The position numbers and the translations under genes are program-made. From Candidatus Baltobacteraceae bacterium (GTDB lineage: Bacteria > Vulcanimicrobiota > Vulcanimicrobiia > Vulcanimicrobiales > Vulcanimicrobiaceae), in contig DASXEW010000003.1 of the NCBI GenBank assembly GCA_036489885.1, positions 372,001 through 436,000 of the forward strand: a DNA stretch of 64,000 bases. Direction: 5' to 3'. A model generated the notes under the pieces. The model was given only the letters and a program-made list of their open reading frames with translations, had not been told where the DNA came from and ran no database searches. The stretch's first letter is position 1. Every line of letters begins with the position of its first letter. This document shows, one piece after another, positions 17,016-25,972 of the stretch.

Positions 17016-17060
17016 ATGACTGAGACTCTTCGTTTGAGAGTTCCGCGTGAAGCATGCTAG
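17016..17060 (+). CDS. Possible 14-residue leader peptide
   Basis: ATG at 17016 preceded by a strong AGAGGGAGAG site; 14 codons ending in TAG at 17058. That stop overlaps the ATG (17054) of the S9 peptidase gene. The peptidase gene itself lacks its own good ribosome site, so translation may be coupled through this mini-frame. The peptide (M-T-E-T-L-R-L-R-V-P-R-E-A-C) shows no codon-run typical of attenuators. Confidence 0.4.
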   Translation: MTETLRLRVPREAC

Positions 17061-19252
17061 TGATTCATGCGATGCGAGCGCTCGTAGCGGTGATAACTGT
17101 AAGCGCCCTTTCCATGTCTCTACTCGTCACCGAAGCCGTCGACGCCGCTTCACCTATCATCACTCCTCGGTCGATTGAGTTTCACGATCTCGCGTCCCTA
17201 CGGCGTGTCGCGGCGGTAAAGACTTCACCGGATGGTACGCGGGTGCTATATGAGACTGTTTGGGGTTCCGCGGATGACGTACGCACTGGCAATCGTTCTT
17301 GGACGCTTATCGATTTGCGAACCAACCGACGTAAGGTCATTCTTAGCGGCGATGCTACGCGATCATACGGCTGGCCCGTGCAAGATGTCACTTTTACGCC
17401 CGACGGAAAATCGATTGGCTTCCTAGGTGAGTCGAACGGTCGTACCGAGCTTTGGTTGCTTAATCTTACGACAGGTCAGCGCCGGGCCGTCACGGGCCAG
17501 GGGCTCGCTACATCCGACGTTTCATCTGTGGAATCGTTTAGCTTTCGTCCTGGAGGAGACTCTGTTGCCGTCGTTCGCGCCGACAACGACGACAAGCATC
17601 AGAGTGCATTATTACAACGGACGATAGTCTCTATAAACACCGATCCAAGTGTATTGAGTTATCAGTATTGCTGCCACCCTCGCATCGATCTCGTCTCACT
17701 TAGGAACGGGCGGAGTCGCAGTCTCGCGACGCCTGACTCATGGGAGCCGAACGCGACATGGTCTCCTAACGGAAAGGAACTCGCGTATCTTAGCGGCGGT
17801 CTACATCAAAAGGTCGCCCTGATTACGATCGCATCGGGAGTCACCAGAACCTTAAACGATAGGCTCGGAGACGAGCTCTTTGAGACCTGGTCGCCGGAAG
17901 GGAAGAGCGTAGCATTTATTTCCTGCCGTCGCGGCCCATTTAGTCGAGTCGGATCCGTGTTCGTCCGGAGCATCCGCCAATCCTCACCCACTCGAATCTC
18001 GAGCGCGAATGAGATGGCGACGATAATTTATGTCTCTCGCGCTCTGGTCTGGAACGCACATGACGGTTACCTCTACGATCAAGCGTTTGACGGTCCGAAT
18101 CTACGACTTTGGGCCTATGATGTTGTACACGGCAGGCGCCACCCCGTCACACCAGCCGGTTATGATGTGCACGACTTTTCGTTCTCCAAGGATGGGACTA
18201 CGCTAGCGCTCGTCCTCACTAATATGCACGTTTTAGGTGAAGTATATGTTCGACGAGCAAATGGTCACCTTCGACGTCTCACTTATTTCGACGAACAGTT
18301 GAAATCGTTAAAGCTCGGCAAGGTCCGCGATATTGTGTGGACGAGTCGAGATAGTCGGTTTCATGTTCATGGATTCCTGATTACGCCACCAGACTATGAC
18401 GCGGCACATCACTATCCGCTTGTTGTCGTACTTCATGGGGGGCCGGCAGCGCGCTATGAAGGCGATTTCGATACGGTCAACCTTTGGGGTAACTACAACT
18501 CCTCACCTCAACTGCTCGCGTCTGCCGGATACGCGGTGCTACTCCCCAGCGTGCGAGGTGACGACGGCTACGGGACGGCGTTTCTGGACGCTCTTCCCGG
18601 CAATCTCGGCACAGGTGACGTTGAACAGGACGTGTTTGGCGCGGTTGACGCGCTAGTCGCCCGCGGCATCGCAGATCCCACGCGACTTGCGATCGCGGGT
18701 CACAGTCTTGGAGGCGAGTCAGCAGCGTGGGCGATAACGCACTCAAATCGTTTCAAGGCGGTTTCGATTAGTGAAGGGCCAATGAATTGGGTCAGTTACT
18801 ACGGCGAATCGTATCAGAATAACAGCGCCTTCATCGACTATGTAATGAAGGGCACGCTTAGTGAACGACCTTGGGATTACGCAAAACGTTCACCGATAAT
18901 GTATGCGAGCCGTATCCGAACTCCAGTGCTCATGCGCTACGGTTTACTTGGTTTTGCGCCGCGTACGTCAGCCCTGTTTAACGACGGTAAACAACTCTAT
19001 AGTGCGCTGGAGCAGCTGCACATCCCCGTGCAGTTTGTAATCACTCCAAAAGATGCGCACGTAATTATGGGAGAAGTTGCTTATCGAGATTGGGTCCATC
19101 GTGAGATTGCGTGGTTCGATTATTGGGTCCGCGGACTTCCCTACGCAGATGGTAAGGCGCCAAAATGGTGGGCTCGGTGGCGGCAACATAGTCCGCGGCA
19201 ACGCGATATGTCGAACGTCGGCGTGCATCCAGCCGTTGACTGGCAGAAATAG
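17054..19252 (+). CDS. Exported S9-family (prolyl oligopeptidase-type) peptidase
   Basis: 732 residues: signal peptide (about 1-32, ends V-D-A-A-S), a beta-propeller region with repeated S-P-D/N-G-K and T-P-D-G-K blades (about 50-440), then an alpha/beta-hydrolase domain. Visible catalytic elements are the strand L-V-V-V-L-H-G-G-P (about 462), nucleophile G-H-S-L-G-G-E-S (Ser about 550) and a late D-A-H (about 672) for the His. The family includes dipeptidyl- and acylaminoacyl-peptidases. In this context it probably processes imported or periplasmic peptides. The MFS gene starts 3 bp after its stop. Confidence 0.9.
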   Translation: MLVIHAMRALVAVITVSALSMSLLVTEAVDAASPIITPRSIEFHDLASLRRVAAVKTSPDGTRVLYETVWGSADDVRTGNRSWTLIDLRTNRRKVILSGDATRSYGWPVQDVTFTPDGKSIGFLGESNGRTELWLLNLTTGQRRAVTGQGLATSDVSSVESFSFRPGGDSVAVVRADNDDKHQSALLQRTIVSINTDPSVLSYQYCCHPRIDLVSLRNGRSRSLATPDSWEPNATWSPNGKELAYLSGGLHQKVALITIASGVTRTLNDRLGDELFETWSPEGKSVAFISCRRGPFSRVGSVFVRSIRQSSPTRISSANEMATIIYVSRALVWNAHDGYLYDQAFDGPNLRLWAYDVVHGRRHPVTPAGYDVHDFSFSKDGTTLALVLTNMHVLGEVYVRRANGHLRRLTYFDEQLKSLKLGKVRDIVWTSRDSRFHVHGFLITPPDYDAAHHYPLVVVLHGGPAARYEGDFDTVNLWGNYNSSPQLLASAGYAVLLPSVRGDDGYGTAFLDALPGNLGTGDVEQDVFGAVDALVARGIADPTRLAIAGHSLGGESAAWAITHSNRFKAVSISEGPMNWVSYYGESYQNNSAFIDYVMKGTLSERPWDYAKRSPIMYASRIRTPVLMRYGLLGFAPRTSALFNDGKQLYSALEQLHIPVQFVITPKDAHVIMGEVAYRDWVHREIAWFDYWVRGLPYADGKAPKWWARWRQHSPRQRDMSNVGVHPAVDWQK

Positions 19253-19255
19253 GAC

Positions 19256-20560
19256 GTGCCTGGCGCACATCAAGTAGGGAGTTCGATTGCATTCCGAACG
19301 AGCGCCTTCGTTGGACTTTCAGCGTCTCTTTGGGTTCTCGTTGGTGTATTCAGTACAGAGAAGCTGTCGTTTCTTTACAAGGACACGCTGCATTTAACCG
19401 CAGGCGAGGTCGCGACGCTCGGAATTCTGATTGGGGTTCCGGGCTATTTACGTGTCATAATGGGCGCCGGCGCCGATCTCTTTCCTTTTCTCGGGTACCA
19501 CAGGCGTAGCTACTATGCGTTGTCGTGGTTGCTGATGGCGGCTGCAATGTTTTCGATGGCTACGGTGGCAGCGTACTCTTTAGCAACCGTCGTCTTGCTC
19601 GTTATTGTGTACGCTTCCGGCAGTAATCTGCTTTTTGTCATTATGGACGCCGTAATGGTGCGGGTCGGGAACGAAACTGGTACGATCGGACAACTGCAGT
19701 CTATCCAACAAGGCGTGCAGTTACTACTTGGGGTCACTTTTGCTGGCCCGTTGGCTGGTTTCGCTACGCAGCACTGGTCGTACAAGACCTGCTTTCTTGC
19801 GGCCGGTGCCTGCGCTCTCATCGGAGCTGTTCTAGTCGGTTTGATCGCCGAACCATCACGATTTACGTCCGTAACCACAGATCACAGACAATTGTGGAAG
19901 AATGAGCGCCGTGAAACAACCACAACACTGCTCAAGACATTTCGAGGGGCGGGTCTTTGGGCACTGATTGCATACATCTTCTATCTCGTGATTACGCCGG
20001 GTTCAGATTTGGCGCAATTTTATTACAGTGTTGACGTTTTACATTTATCAAAACAGACGATCGGAAATCTTCGCATACCGGGATCGCTAGGTGCATTGAT
20101 TGCGATGGCTGGATTTGCGCTTGCGTCCCCTCACATCTCGATCCGCGCTATGGTCTGGGGCGCTTTCTCGGCAGACTGTGCCGGATATCTTGTGAGTTTT
20201 GCTCTAGCGGACGGGCGTTCAGCATATCTCGTTGCCTTTTGCCTCGGCTTTACAGGGTATGTCTATACACTATCCCTGATCACGCTGGGAGCGAGAGCGT
20301 GCCCGGCCGGCATTGAAGCGGCCGTTTATGGACTCGTAAATGGGGCCATGAGTCTGGGCGGAACCATTTCCAATAAAATCGGCAGCACCATTTATGACGC
20401 CTTTGGGCCAATGCATGGGCACAGTTTGACTAACGGCTGGCACGCGACGTTGTGGTCCGGCTTGGCGCTATCGCTCGCCGGCATCGTCTTTATTCCGTTT
20501 CTTCCCTCGTGGACGAGAAGCAGCGAGCCTCTGCGGTCGCTGCGATCGGTTGAACGTTAG
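19256..20560 (+). CDS. MFS permease
   Basis: 434 residues with about 12 hydrophobic segments. The loop after helix 2 carries D-L-F-P-F-L-G-Y-H-R-R-S-Y-Y, the layout of AmpG-like and folate-biopterin-type MFS members (G-x-x-x-D-x-x-P-x-x-G-x-R-R). Inner-membrane uptake of peptides or amino acids released by the preceding S9 enzyme is likely but not proven. Start is GTG 19256, three bases after the peptidase stop, so one operon. Its stop codon lies inside a 14-bp motif repeated 88 bp later (20549 and 20637). Confidence 0.85.
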   Translation: MPGAHQVGSSIAFRTSAFVGLSASLWVLVGVFSTEKLSFLYKDTLHLTAGEVATLGILIGVPGYLRVIMGAGADLFPFLGYHRRSYYALSWLLMAAAMFSMATVAAYSLATVVLLVIVYASGSNLLFVIMDAVMVRVGNETGTIGQLQSIQQGVQLLLGVTFAGPLAGFATQHWSYKTCFLAAGACALIGAVLVGLIAEPSRFTSVTTDHRQLWKNERRETTTTLLKTFRGAGLWALIAYIFYLVITPGSDLAQFYYSVDVLHLSKQTIGNLRIPGSLGALIAMAGFALASPHISIRAMVWGAFSADCAGYLVSFALADGRSAYLVAFCLGFTGYVYTLSLITLGARACPAGIEAAVYGLVNGAMSLGGTISNKIGSTIYDAFGPMHGHSLTNGWHATLWSGLALSLAGIVFIPFLPSWTRSSEPLRSLRSVER

Positions 20561-20687
20561 CGACCCAGCTGAAGAAACACTCATGAGTGCTAATATGCAG
20601 TGACTTCAGGTGATTATGATGGCGCTTTATCCGCGCTGAACGTTAGTGACATTTCGAGAACTTCGGAAGATTGCAAGTCACGGTATC

Positions 20688-21155
20688 TTGCCGGAAGCGA
20701 TAGTGATTGTGATGGACGTCATCGTGTTTGCCATTCGGTAGTCGTTAAGATCCGACGCGAGACCGATGGACCTTGTTGTCGCCTTTGTCATATCGCGGCG
20801 AATCGCACTCAAAGCGAGTACCATCACTATTCCGGATGCCATTGGCCTGGGCGTCTTCAGTTCAGCGGGGACTCAAATCGCGGCCGATATGCACACTCCC
20901 ATTCTCATCTCCATAGTCATGGGCGTCATTACGGGATCCGTTGGTGGCGTCTTGCGCGACATCATTTGCAATGAGGTCCCATCAGTTTTTGTGCGCACTC
21001 AGCTCTACGCTACATGCGCGGCGCTTGGCTCAGGTATCTACTTGATCGCGCAAACCATCGGTGCCGATAATCAATCAGCGCTGACCGCGGGAGCCGTGTC
21101 GACCATCGCCCTCCGGCTCGCCGCCGTCCGATTCAACATCACGCTTCCGGCATAA
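20688..21155 (+). pseudogene. TRIC/UPF0126 membrane protein remnant with internal deletion and stop
   Basis: The frame begins with L-P-E-A-I-V-I-V-M-D-V-I-V-F-A-I, the usual N-terminus of trimeric intracellular cation-channel family proteins, then hits TAG at 20739. In the same frame it resumes at D-L-V-V-A-F-V-I-S-R-R and continues through the complete second repeat: D-A-I-G-L-G-V-F-S-S-A-G-T-Q, G-V-I-T-G-S-V-G-G-V-L-R-D-I-I-C-N-E-V-P. Most of the first three-helix repeat is missing, about 45-60 residues. A 129-residue half-protein from ATG 20766 could still be made, but the family is normally about 200 residues. Confidence 0.75.
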
Positions 21156-21176
21156 CGGTAAGCTCTGTTTATGCTC

Positions 21177-22406
21177 TTAGCCCACAAGCGGCACTGGAAA
21201 GCTACGAAGCGACCCCGTTTGTCGATTATGCGGAAGGCCGAAACAGCCGCGGATCGTGGTGAGAATCTGTTCCTTCAACCGTCTGCGCAACGTGCCAGGC
21301 TGATATCGAGCCAAGGGAGCGACGATCGCCGCAATTTCCAGCTCATGGAACCCCTTACGGACGAGACAAATGTTAGCCTCTGACTGAAGTGCTTCTGCAA
21401 TTTCCTGAAGCACCGCCAAGACTGATCCGCGGCGCTGAAGCGTCAAACTACCGACATTCTCTCCAATGTGGTCGCACAATTCCTGAAAGCATCCTAGTCT
21501 GCCCTTGCTTACGGCACCGAGTGACTCCACTGTTTGGAATCGCGCGCGCGCCGGCGCATCGCGAAAATCCGTGCCGAGTATGTGGCGTCGAGGATCGCCG
21601 TCACCCTCGCGCGTGAGATAAGGAGGCGAGACTTCTGCAGTATGAAGGTCCAAGGCGACTCGCAGGCCTTTGAAAAATGATCGGGCTTGCGCAGTGGCGT
21701 CACCTGTGCCGTCGGATGCTCCACGGGCTTGTTCTAGGAGCATTGTTTGAAACTCAATGGCGTCGGGAGACACAACGTCTGCCTTGGCTGTAGCGGAAGC
21801 ATTACAATGCTTACATAGGCAAAATGAAGGCAGCGCACTGGCATCGTTGCGTCCATGCGTCGTTTGACGATAGCGGAGCTTTCCAGCGCATCGATCGCTG
21901 CGGTCGACGAGCGACCGCGCATGTTCGACGCAGATCGTCACAAACGACAACTGCCAGTCTCGCTTCACGTGCGGCACCATTTTGATACACATCGGGCACC
22001 ACTGGGGTCCCCTTCGTGGTTTCTTGACCTCGGTATTGATTAGCCAATTATCGAGGATATCGCCGGGCGCTCGTTCCTTAATTGACAACACGCGCAAATG
22101 GCTTAAGAGCGACAATTGACGTATGTCCGATTCGGACCTTGCCGTTCCGCGTGAAAGGCGCGCAAAGTCGCGATCGCTCGCGAGCCTATCAAGACGCCAG
22201 AACTTATCCGGCCTTGCTCCGCACGGCAATGCGGCGCGGCAAAAGTCCTCGTATGAGAGACCGTTTCCCTCAGCGAGCCTCGTTATCCAGGATGAAAGCA
22301 ACTCGCCCGCTATCGGCCTCGGTCTTACCGGCCACAGTGGTGCATTGGCGACCGCCGAAAATTTTTCTTGCGCGTATTCGCGAAATGGATGCGTCGTTAA
22401 CTGCAC
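21177..22406 (-). CDS. TniQ family target-selection protein (second copy)
   Basis: 409 residues. N-terminal TniQ signature R-P-R-P-I-A-G-E-L-L-S-S-W-I-T-R-L-A-E-G-N-G-L-S, then a zinc-finger region with W-C-P-M-C...W-Q-L-S-F-V-T-I-C-V-E-H (about 137-163) and C-L-C-K-H-C (about 199). TniQ/TnsD proteins choose the target site and recruit TnsC. It is the last gene of the tns operon, 3 bp after the first tniQ, and longer with an extra C-terminal part. Which of the two recognises a fixed site cannot be told from sequence. Confidence 0.9.
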   Translation of the reverse strand: MQLTTHPFREYAQEKFSAVANAPLWPVRPRPIAGELLSSWITRLAEGNGLSYEDFCRAALPCGARPDKFWRLDRLASDRDFARLSRGTARSESDIRQLSLLSHLRVLSIKERAPGDILDNWLINTEVKKPRRGPQWCPMCIKMVPHVKRDWQLSFVTICVEHARSLVDRSDRCAGKLRYRQTTHGRNDASALPSFCLCKHCNASATAKADVVSPDAIEFQTMLLEQARGASDGTGDATAQARSFFKGLRVALDLHTAEVSPPYLTREGDGDPRRHILGTDFRDAPARARFQTVESLGAVSKGRLGCFQELCDHIGENVGSLTLQRRGSVLAVLQEIAEALQSEANICLVRKGFHELEIAAIVAPLARYQPGTLRRRLKEQILTTIRGCFGLPHNRQTGSLRSFPVPLVG

Positions 22407-22409
22407 GTC

Positions 22410-23246
22410 TCATGACATACTGCGCCCCGCTTGTGCCAGGTGCTTGGCATCTTGAAATTCGCGCGCGACACTCTCAATGAGGACGTACCGTTTGATAAGC
22501 GACATTTGCTCGATAGCAACAGTAGAGCCGTTGTTGCGAAGTCGTTTCAAACAAGCGCTGTGCACGTTCTCAAAGATGCCGATCGTCGCATCGGCCGGTA
22601 CCAGTCGCGACAGCCCGAGGCTGAGCGTGCCGATCAGTATCCTCTGGAATTCGAGACATATGTCGGACGCTGCTTCACCGATAGGGAGTTCCGCATCACA
22701 CGCAACGCAGGCACCGGGACGTCTAACGGTGCCGACGGAGTTCCACGGCCGGATGGGTTTATTGCAGTGCGCGCATCGATCTATTAGCACGCGTTTGTGC
22801 TTCGAGCAGGTCGTCACAAATCCGAGACGCCAGATTTTTCGAAAATACCCATCTTCGTCGAGACATTGCGTACAGGCTTGAAGACCGGCCCTTCTCCGCT
22901 TTCTGTGCTCGGAGCGAAGAACGAGGAGCCAAGGAACAACTCCCCGTTCTCGCTCCCGAGACAGAACGCGTGTTATTGAATCAAGCGTGGTTTGACGTGC
23001 GAGGTCTTCATCGATACCTGTCACGTGACCCAATGAGGATACGAGTTCAGGATTGTCGCCGTCGTCGATGTCCGCGTTGCCTATCGGGCCTGCATTGAGG
23101 AGAGATGTCAGCTGATGTATTGAGAGTCCATTGCCGTTCGCGACTCGCATAAGCCACGAGGAAAACAATTCTCCTCGCCGCGGTCGCGGTCGCGACGGCA
23201 GAACCATCGGAAGAGGCACGGACCACGCGGCCATCCGCCGTAGCAA
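22410..23246 (-). CDS. TniQ family target-selection protein (first copy)
   Basis: 278 residues with the TniQ N-terminal signature R-P-R-P-R-R-G-E-L-F-S-S-W-L-M-R-V-A-N-G-N-G-L-S and zinc ligands C-T-Q-C-L, H-K-R-V-L-I-D-R-C-A-H-C and C-V-A-C. It lies 12 bp after tnsC and 3 bp before the second tniQ, so both are co-transcribed. It is shorter than typical TnsD, similar in size to TniQ of Tn5053-like and CAST elements. Confidence 0.9.
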   Translation of the reverse strand: MLRRMAAWSVPLPMVLPSRPRPRRGELFSSWLMRVANGNGLSIHQLTSLLNAGPIGNADIDDGDNPELVSSLGHVTGIDEDLARQTTLDSITRVLSRERERGVVPWLLVLRSEHRKRRRAGLQACTQCLDEDGYFRKIWRLGFVTTCSKHKRVLIDRCAHCNKPIRPWNSVGTVRRPGACVACDAELPIGEAASDICLEFQRILIGTLSLGLSRLVPADATIGIFENVHSACLKRLRNNGSTVAIEQMSLIKRYVLIESVAREFQDAKHLAQAGRSMS

Positions 23247-23258
23247 TGGATCGCCCGA

Positions 23259-24131
23259 TTATCGCGATGGGCGAGCCGATGGGACCGTGTAGCCACACAT
23301 CGCCAACGTGCTTTCGTCGATGCATTCTCGACCCGACTCAATCGCCTTCAACGCCGCTGCTCGCACGAGAGCGATTATCTCTCCGATGGTACCCTCCGTT
23401 AGGGAGAGGATTTTTGTTGCAAGCCGTTCTCCCGCGAGATTCGAGGGACGTTTGAGCGGCAATATTGTTTCGAGTCCCGCGAGCAGACGGAGATACTCTT
23501 CACCCATCGACCATTTCGAAAGTTTCATGACCTCGAATCTGTTCGCCAACTGCGTGTGACGATTGAACACATTGAGCGCTTCATAGGTGCCGGCCGCAAC
23601 AATTGGGATCTGGGTCATATTCCCGATATACTTGACGGTGTCGAGAAGAATCGTTCTCGTGGTACTATTTGCATTGAGGATGTGTTGAATCTCGTCGAAA
23701 ATGAGCACTCGTACGCCGACGTTACTCAGCAGCGTGAGAGCTTGTCGACGCTTTTCGGGTGTACGAGCTGAAACGCGAATTGGACCATGGATGGCGTGAA
23801 TGATTTGCTCGTATATTTCGGCTTCGGTTGGATTTGGAGGAACCTCCACGTAGAGAATCTCTACGAGATCTGCCTCCGCGGACGGATCGCGCAGAACCCT
23901 ATGATTGCTCATGAATCGCTGGAGTAAGGACGTCTTGCCGTTATTCGTCAACCCGGCAATGACAAGATTTGGCATTCGACCGCCACGCGGCAATGCGAAG
24001 AGATATTCGAGCTTCGAGAGCACCCTTTCGCTCGTGTCATACTTGATCCAATAGTCCCGAAATAGGCGACTTCGACGATCATCTCCGCCGCCGTCTCCCG
24101 GCGCCGGCGCGGCCACAGCTACTGCTACCAT
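23259..24131 (-). CDS. tnsC: TnsC/TniB-type AAA+ ATPase
   Basis: 290 residues. Walker A G-L-T-N-N-G-K-T-S (about 60-68), Walker B V-L-I-F-D-E-I-Q (about 142-149), sensor-like A-G-T-Y-E-A-L (about 179). This ATPase links target selection by TniQ with the TnsA/TnsB transposase. Its start overlaps the tnsB stop by 7 bp. The short length is TniB-like rather than the approximately 555 residues of Tn7 TnsC. Confidence 0.93.
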   Translation of the reverse strand: MVAVAVAAPAPGDGGGDDRRSRLFRDYWIKYDTSERVLSKLEYLFALPRGGRMPNLVIAGLTNNGKTSLLQRFMSNHRVLRDPSAEADLVEILYVEVPPNPTEAEIYEQIIHAIHGPIRVSARTPEKRRQALTLLSNVGVRVLIFDEIQHILNANSTTRTILLDTVKYIGNMTQIPIVAAGTYEALNVFNRHTQLANRFEVMKLSKWSMGEEYLRLLAGLETILPLKRPSNLAGERLATKILSLTEGTIGEIIALVRAAALKAIESGRECIDESTLAMCGYTVPSARPSR

Positions 24132-25972
24132 GCGCCGTCAACCTCGAACGGCTTGACGGGACCGGTCGGATACGAAGTGTCGGGCGGATTCGCAGCTGCC
24201 GATGGAAGCGCTGGCCTTGTGATCGGCAGTTCGCGCTGTGCGCGATCGCGGCGTTCGTTGGCTCGTCGCGCAGTCTTCGTTCGTAACGCTGCCTCTGAAA
24301 TGAGGGCGTCGTTACGTTCCTTGGCTGCGAAAATGGCCTCTTCATCGACATCTTTGAGACCTTGCGCTTTGAGCTCTTTGCGATATCCAAGATACTCCCA
24401 CATGCTCATCGGCGGGTGTGGCGTACGATACGTGAGCTCGAAGTACTGCTTTAACTCCGGATCCCAGAAGTAGATCGTGCCCAAATCACGCGGATCGTAT
24501 CGAACGATGAACTTGGGCTTCTTACCGTCTGCGTTCATAACCTCAATGTAGTTGCGCAGAATCGGCGAGTAATAATCGATGTAGTGTAACCGGATGCCCG
24601 TCGGCTGTACGGTCTTTCTCGCCGACGGGAGCAGGTTGATGCGCAACATCTCAGGGTCTTCCTCAAGGTCGGGAAGGCCAACGCCACGAGTGGTAGCAGT
24701 ACCGAGCACGGCATCGTTCCACGCTTTGATCGGAGATTTGAGGATGCCGTCGTGATATTTCTGGTGGTAAATATTGGCGACCCATTCTGCCAGCCATCGA
24801 TCGAATTCAACCATCGTCATGCACGATTCCGAATCCGAGTCATAATCGCCGCGCTCCGTCGGGTTTGAGAACGTCGTTCCGGGTAGCTGATGAATCGCGC
24901 CCTCGAGTGTTCCGAAGAATCGCTCGATATGTGCGCCGAAGTGTGGCGTCTTCACCGGTCGATAGTTAACTTCGATGCCCAACTCCTGACAGGCTTCGGT
25001 GAGCCACGGACAATCGAATTCTCGAGCGTTGTCGAGAATTAAGACTCTGGGTCGTCCACGAAAGGGCCAGTCGCTTGCGATCTCAAGCCGCGAAAGCCAT
25101 CCTTCTTTGGGCAGAATCGCGTGCGCGAGGGCAAGAGATGTCGTGATGCGACCGGTTGGATCGAGGGATAGATAATATCCGAGAATTCCTCTGGTTTTTA
25201 CGTCGATAATGCAGGTGAGATACGGGCGACCGATTGGACGTCGATAAAGCTCATCCACGAGAATGATATCGAGCGTCGTATGATCGATTTGCGCAATTGA
25301 CAGCGGGTCGGTCGCATCCGTGAAGGTGCCCGGGCGTGGAAGTCGCTTCTTGAGCGCAGCGCCATAGCCGCGCGCCTTCAGGCGAATCTCTTCGGGAATG
25401 TCGAGAATGCGCTTTCGGACACTGTTGTAGGTTGGCGGCTTCAAATTTTCGGCGATGCAGTGGCGTCGTACTTCATCGTGCGTGCTCTTGATCGTTTTGC
25501 GTTGTTTGGTCAGGTAGATTTGCGCAATCATGAGTTGGACGATGTCGTTGATCTTTGGATTCAGCCTATTGCCCATCTTACCGCCGCTTCGCTTTTTTGG
25601 CGTAAGTGACGACACTCGCCGTGTGGCGAGGAAGAGCGCCATCCATTTGTACATGGTCCGTTCGTTAACGCCAGCCTCGTTCGCAATTCTCTTGACGTCT
25701 TCGCGCGTCCGATTCGGATTGTCCAGAGCCTTTTTCACAAAGGCATAGCGACGACGCGATTCGGCCTGTCCTGGCTTATCGAGATCGAGCGGTTCGATCG
25801 CCGGTCTGTAGTTTTCTGGTGGTGTAAGGTCAGCGATCTTGAGCTGCGTCGATTCTCCCGTCTTGAGATCCTTCGCTTGAACGATCTGATTGCTTAAGAC
25901 ATATTCAACGCGATAGAGGCGGTTGTTGAAGAAAACTTCGGCGCCCTTGCCGATTGGGAACGAACTGTGCAT
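24125..25972 (-). CDS. tnsB: TnsB-type DDE transposase
   Basis: 615 residues from ATG 25972 (M-H-S-S-F-P-I-G-K), chosen because AAAGGAC precedes it; the frame is open upstream, where the tnsA end overlaps it by 68 bp. N-terminal HTH segments (about 60-180), rve/RNase H-like core with D230 (Q-I-D-H-T), D314 (I-L-D-N-A-R-E-F) and E350 (A-H-I-E-R-F-F-G), then a Mu-transposase C-terminal beta barrel. It cuts the 3' ends of the element and joins them to target DNA. The catalytic triad is complete. Confidence 0.94.
   Translation of the reverse strand: MHSSFPIGKGAEVFFNNRLYRVEYVLSNQIVQAKDLKTGESTQLKIADLTPPENYRPAIEPLDLDKPGQAESRRRYAFVKKALDNPNRTREDVKRIANEAGVNERTMYKWMALFLATRRVSSLTPKKRSGGKMGNRLNPKINDIVQLMIAQIYLTKQRKTIKSTHDEVRRHCIAENLKPPTYNSVRKRILDIPEEIRLKARGYGAALKKRLPRPGTFTDATDPLSIAQIDHTTLDIILVDELYRRPIGRPYLTCIIDVKTRGILGYYLSLDPTGRITTSLALAHAILPKEGWLSRLEIASDWPFRGRPRVLILDNAREFDCPWLTEACQELGIEVNYRPVKTPHFGAHIERFFGTLEGAIHQLPGTTFSNPTERGDYDSDSESCMTMVEFDRWLAEWVANIYHQKYHDGILKSPIKAWNDAVLGTATTRGVGLPDLEEDPEMLRINLLPSARKTVQPTGIRLHYIDYYSPILRNYIEVMNADGKKPKFIVRYDPRDLGTIYFWDPELKQYFELTYRTPHPPMSMWEYLGYRKELKAQGLKDVDEEAIFAAKERNDALISEAALRTKTARRANERRDRAQRELPITRPALPSAAANPPDTSYPTGPVKPFEVDGAW

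Noticed and set aside
20766-21155. Intact half-size TRIC channel gene
   Set aside because: The N-terminal signature of the same family is visible upstream in the same frame before a stop, so a truncated full-length gene is the better explanation.
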